Notes under the pieces: model-generated
What the model saw: only the letters and a program-made list of their open reading frames with translations
What the model was told of the DNA's origin: nothing
The model's database searches: none
Shown here: positions 63,816 through 64,000 of the stretch, piece by piece
Layout of the letters: every line of letters starts with the position of its first letter
How positions within the stretch are numbered: position 1 is the stretch's first letter
Position numbers and translations under genes: made by a program
DNA from: Sulfurimonas autotrophica DSM 16294
Lineage (GTDB): Bacteria > Campylobacterota > Campylobacteria > Campylobacterales > Sulfurimonadaceae
Assembly (NCBI RefSeq): GCF_000147355.1
Contig: NC_014506.1
Coordinates: 1,922,001 to 1,986,000, forward strand
Length of the DNA stretch: 64,000 nucleotides
Direction: 5' to 3'

Positions 63816-64000
63816 TTACCTAACTAGACACTCTCTAACATCTTCTATCGTTGGGGTATAATAATTTAATGTCGTTGATATATTTTTATGAGACATAAGT
63901 GCCTGAGTTAATTTTGGGTTTATTCCATTCATCGACATTTGAGTAATTAAGCCCTTTCTAAAGCTGTGAGTTGAAAATTCTTTACCTAGTACCAACTGTA
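63816..64000 (-). CDS. Tyrosine recombinase, C-terminus only (5' part beyond the window)
   Basis: The frame from the right edge reads STHSFRKGLITQMSMNGINP, KLTQALMSHKNISTTLNYYTPT, ending CLVR and TAA. HSFR and SHKN supply the HxxR and H motifs, NYYTP the Tyr nucleophile. Different from the integrase at 62134 (about 30 percent by eye), so the region has a second recombinase. Confidence 0.85.
   Translation of the reverse strand, partial: QLVLGKEFSTHSFRKGLITQMSMNGINPKLTQALMSHKNISTTLNYYTPTIEDVRECLVR

Noticed and set aside
58132-64000. Search for a second copy of the tRNA-Ser 3' end as attR
   Set aside because: Nothing longer than a few bases was found by eye, so no attachment-site pair is claimed.
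1-64000. CRISPR arrays, complete insertion sequences and rRNA genes
   Set aside because: No regularly spaced repeats, no transposase motifs and no rRNA segments were seen.

Overview
The window reads as chromosomal DNA of a Sulfurimonas-like member of the Campylobacterota (former Epsilonproteobacteria). The signs are an AT-rich, tightly packed layout, a four-subunit PorGDAB 2-oxoacid:ferredoxin oxidoreductase, a cbb3 oxidase operon carrying a DUF4006 gene, and a clade II nitrous oxide reductase cluster in the order nosZ-B-D-G-C1-C2-H-F-Y-L. AddAB-type recombination genes, FliJ/MotE flagellar genes and a short HisZ also fit. Genus is inferred from gene content only. Apart from the last 6 kb, the window is a core or metabolic chromosome; no gene-free stretch longer than 300 bases was found.

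Layout. 1-3000: the 3' end of recQ, an mnmC-like methyltransferase, two small unknowns and luxS. 3131-6284: porG-D-A-B. 6405-9941: HAD phosphatase, peptide-binding protein, DUF945 protein. 10065-10891: rplM-rpsI. 11048-16039: modE, then an outer-membrane porin with modA, a TOBE protein, modB and modC behind two tandem ModE-type operators. 16128-18196: a degenerate-GGDEF/EAL response regulator and a DUF1566 protein. 18278-24070: addA and addB around a DUF3108-like gene. 24074-29014: ccoN-O-Q-P with DUF4006, a 29-codon membrane peptide, a TPM-like and a FixH-like gene. 29228-36812: carA, DUF507, motE/fliJ-like genes, purA, hisZ, an aminotransferase, uppP and rdgB, with two very short ORFs. 36940-38265: an MFS exporter.

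38331-53419 is a denitrification (N2O respiration) region: nosZ, the nosB-to-nosL operon, a PAS gene, a second nosD and a second, oppositely oriented nosL. Next to them sit a Crp/Fnr regulator, a four-helix sensor-like membrane protein and a pair of YeeE/YedE transporters. Three promoters here (nosZ, nosB, second nosL) carry an FNR/NNR-type palindrome whose centre is exactly 32 bp from the centre of a -10 hexamer. That is the class II activator geometry, and it points to one regulon, plausibly under the adjacent Crp/Fnr protein.

53543-57573 holds ilvD-thrS-infC, followed by a four-tRNA operon (Gly, Leu, Cys, Ser) with a clear promoter. Immediately after tRNA-Ser the content changes to an integrated element (about 58140 to the window end). 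It contains a Septu-like defence pair (HNH nuclease plus an ABC-type ATPase with an unusually long N-terminal extension), small unknown genes, a complete tyrosine integrase with an excisionase-like gene, and the C-terminus of a second tyrosine recombinase running off the edge. A further genome-scale signal is the palindrome TACATGTA (mostly TTACATGTAA), which occurs 14 times, nearly always inside genes and in two different reading frames.
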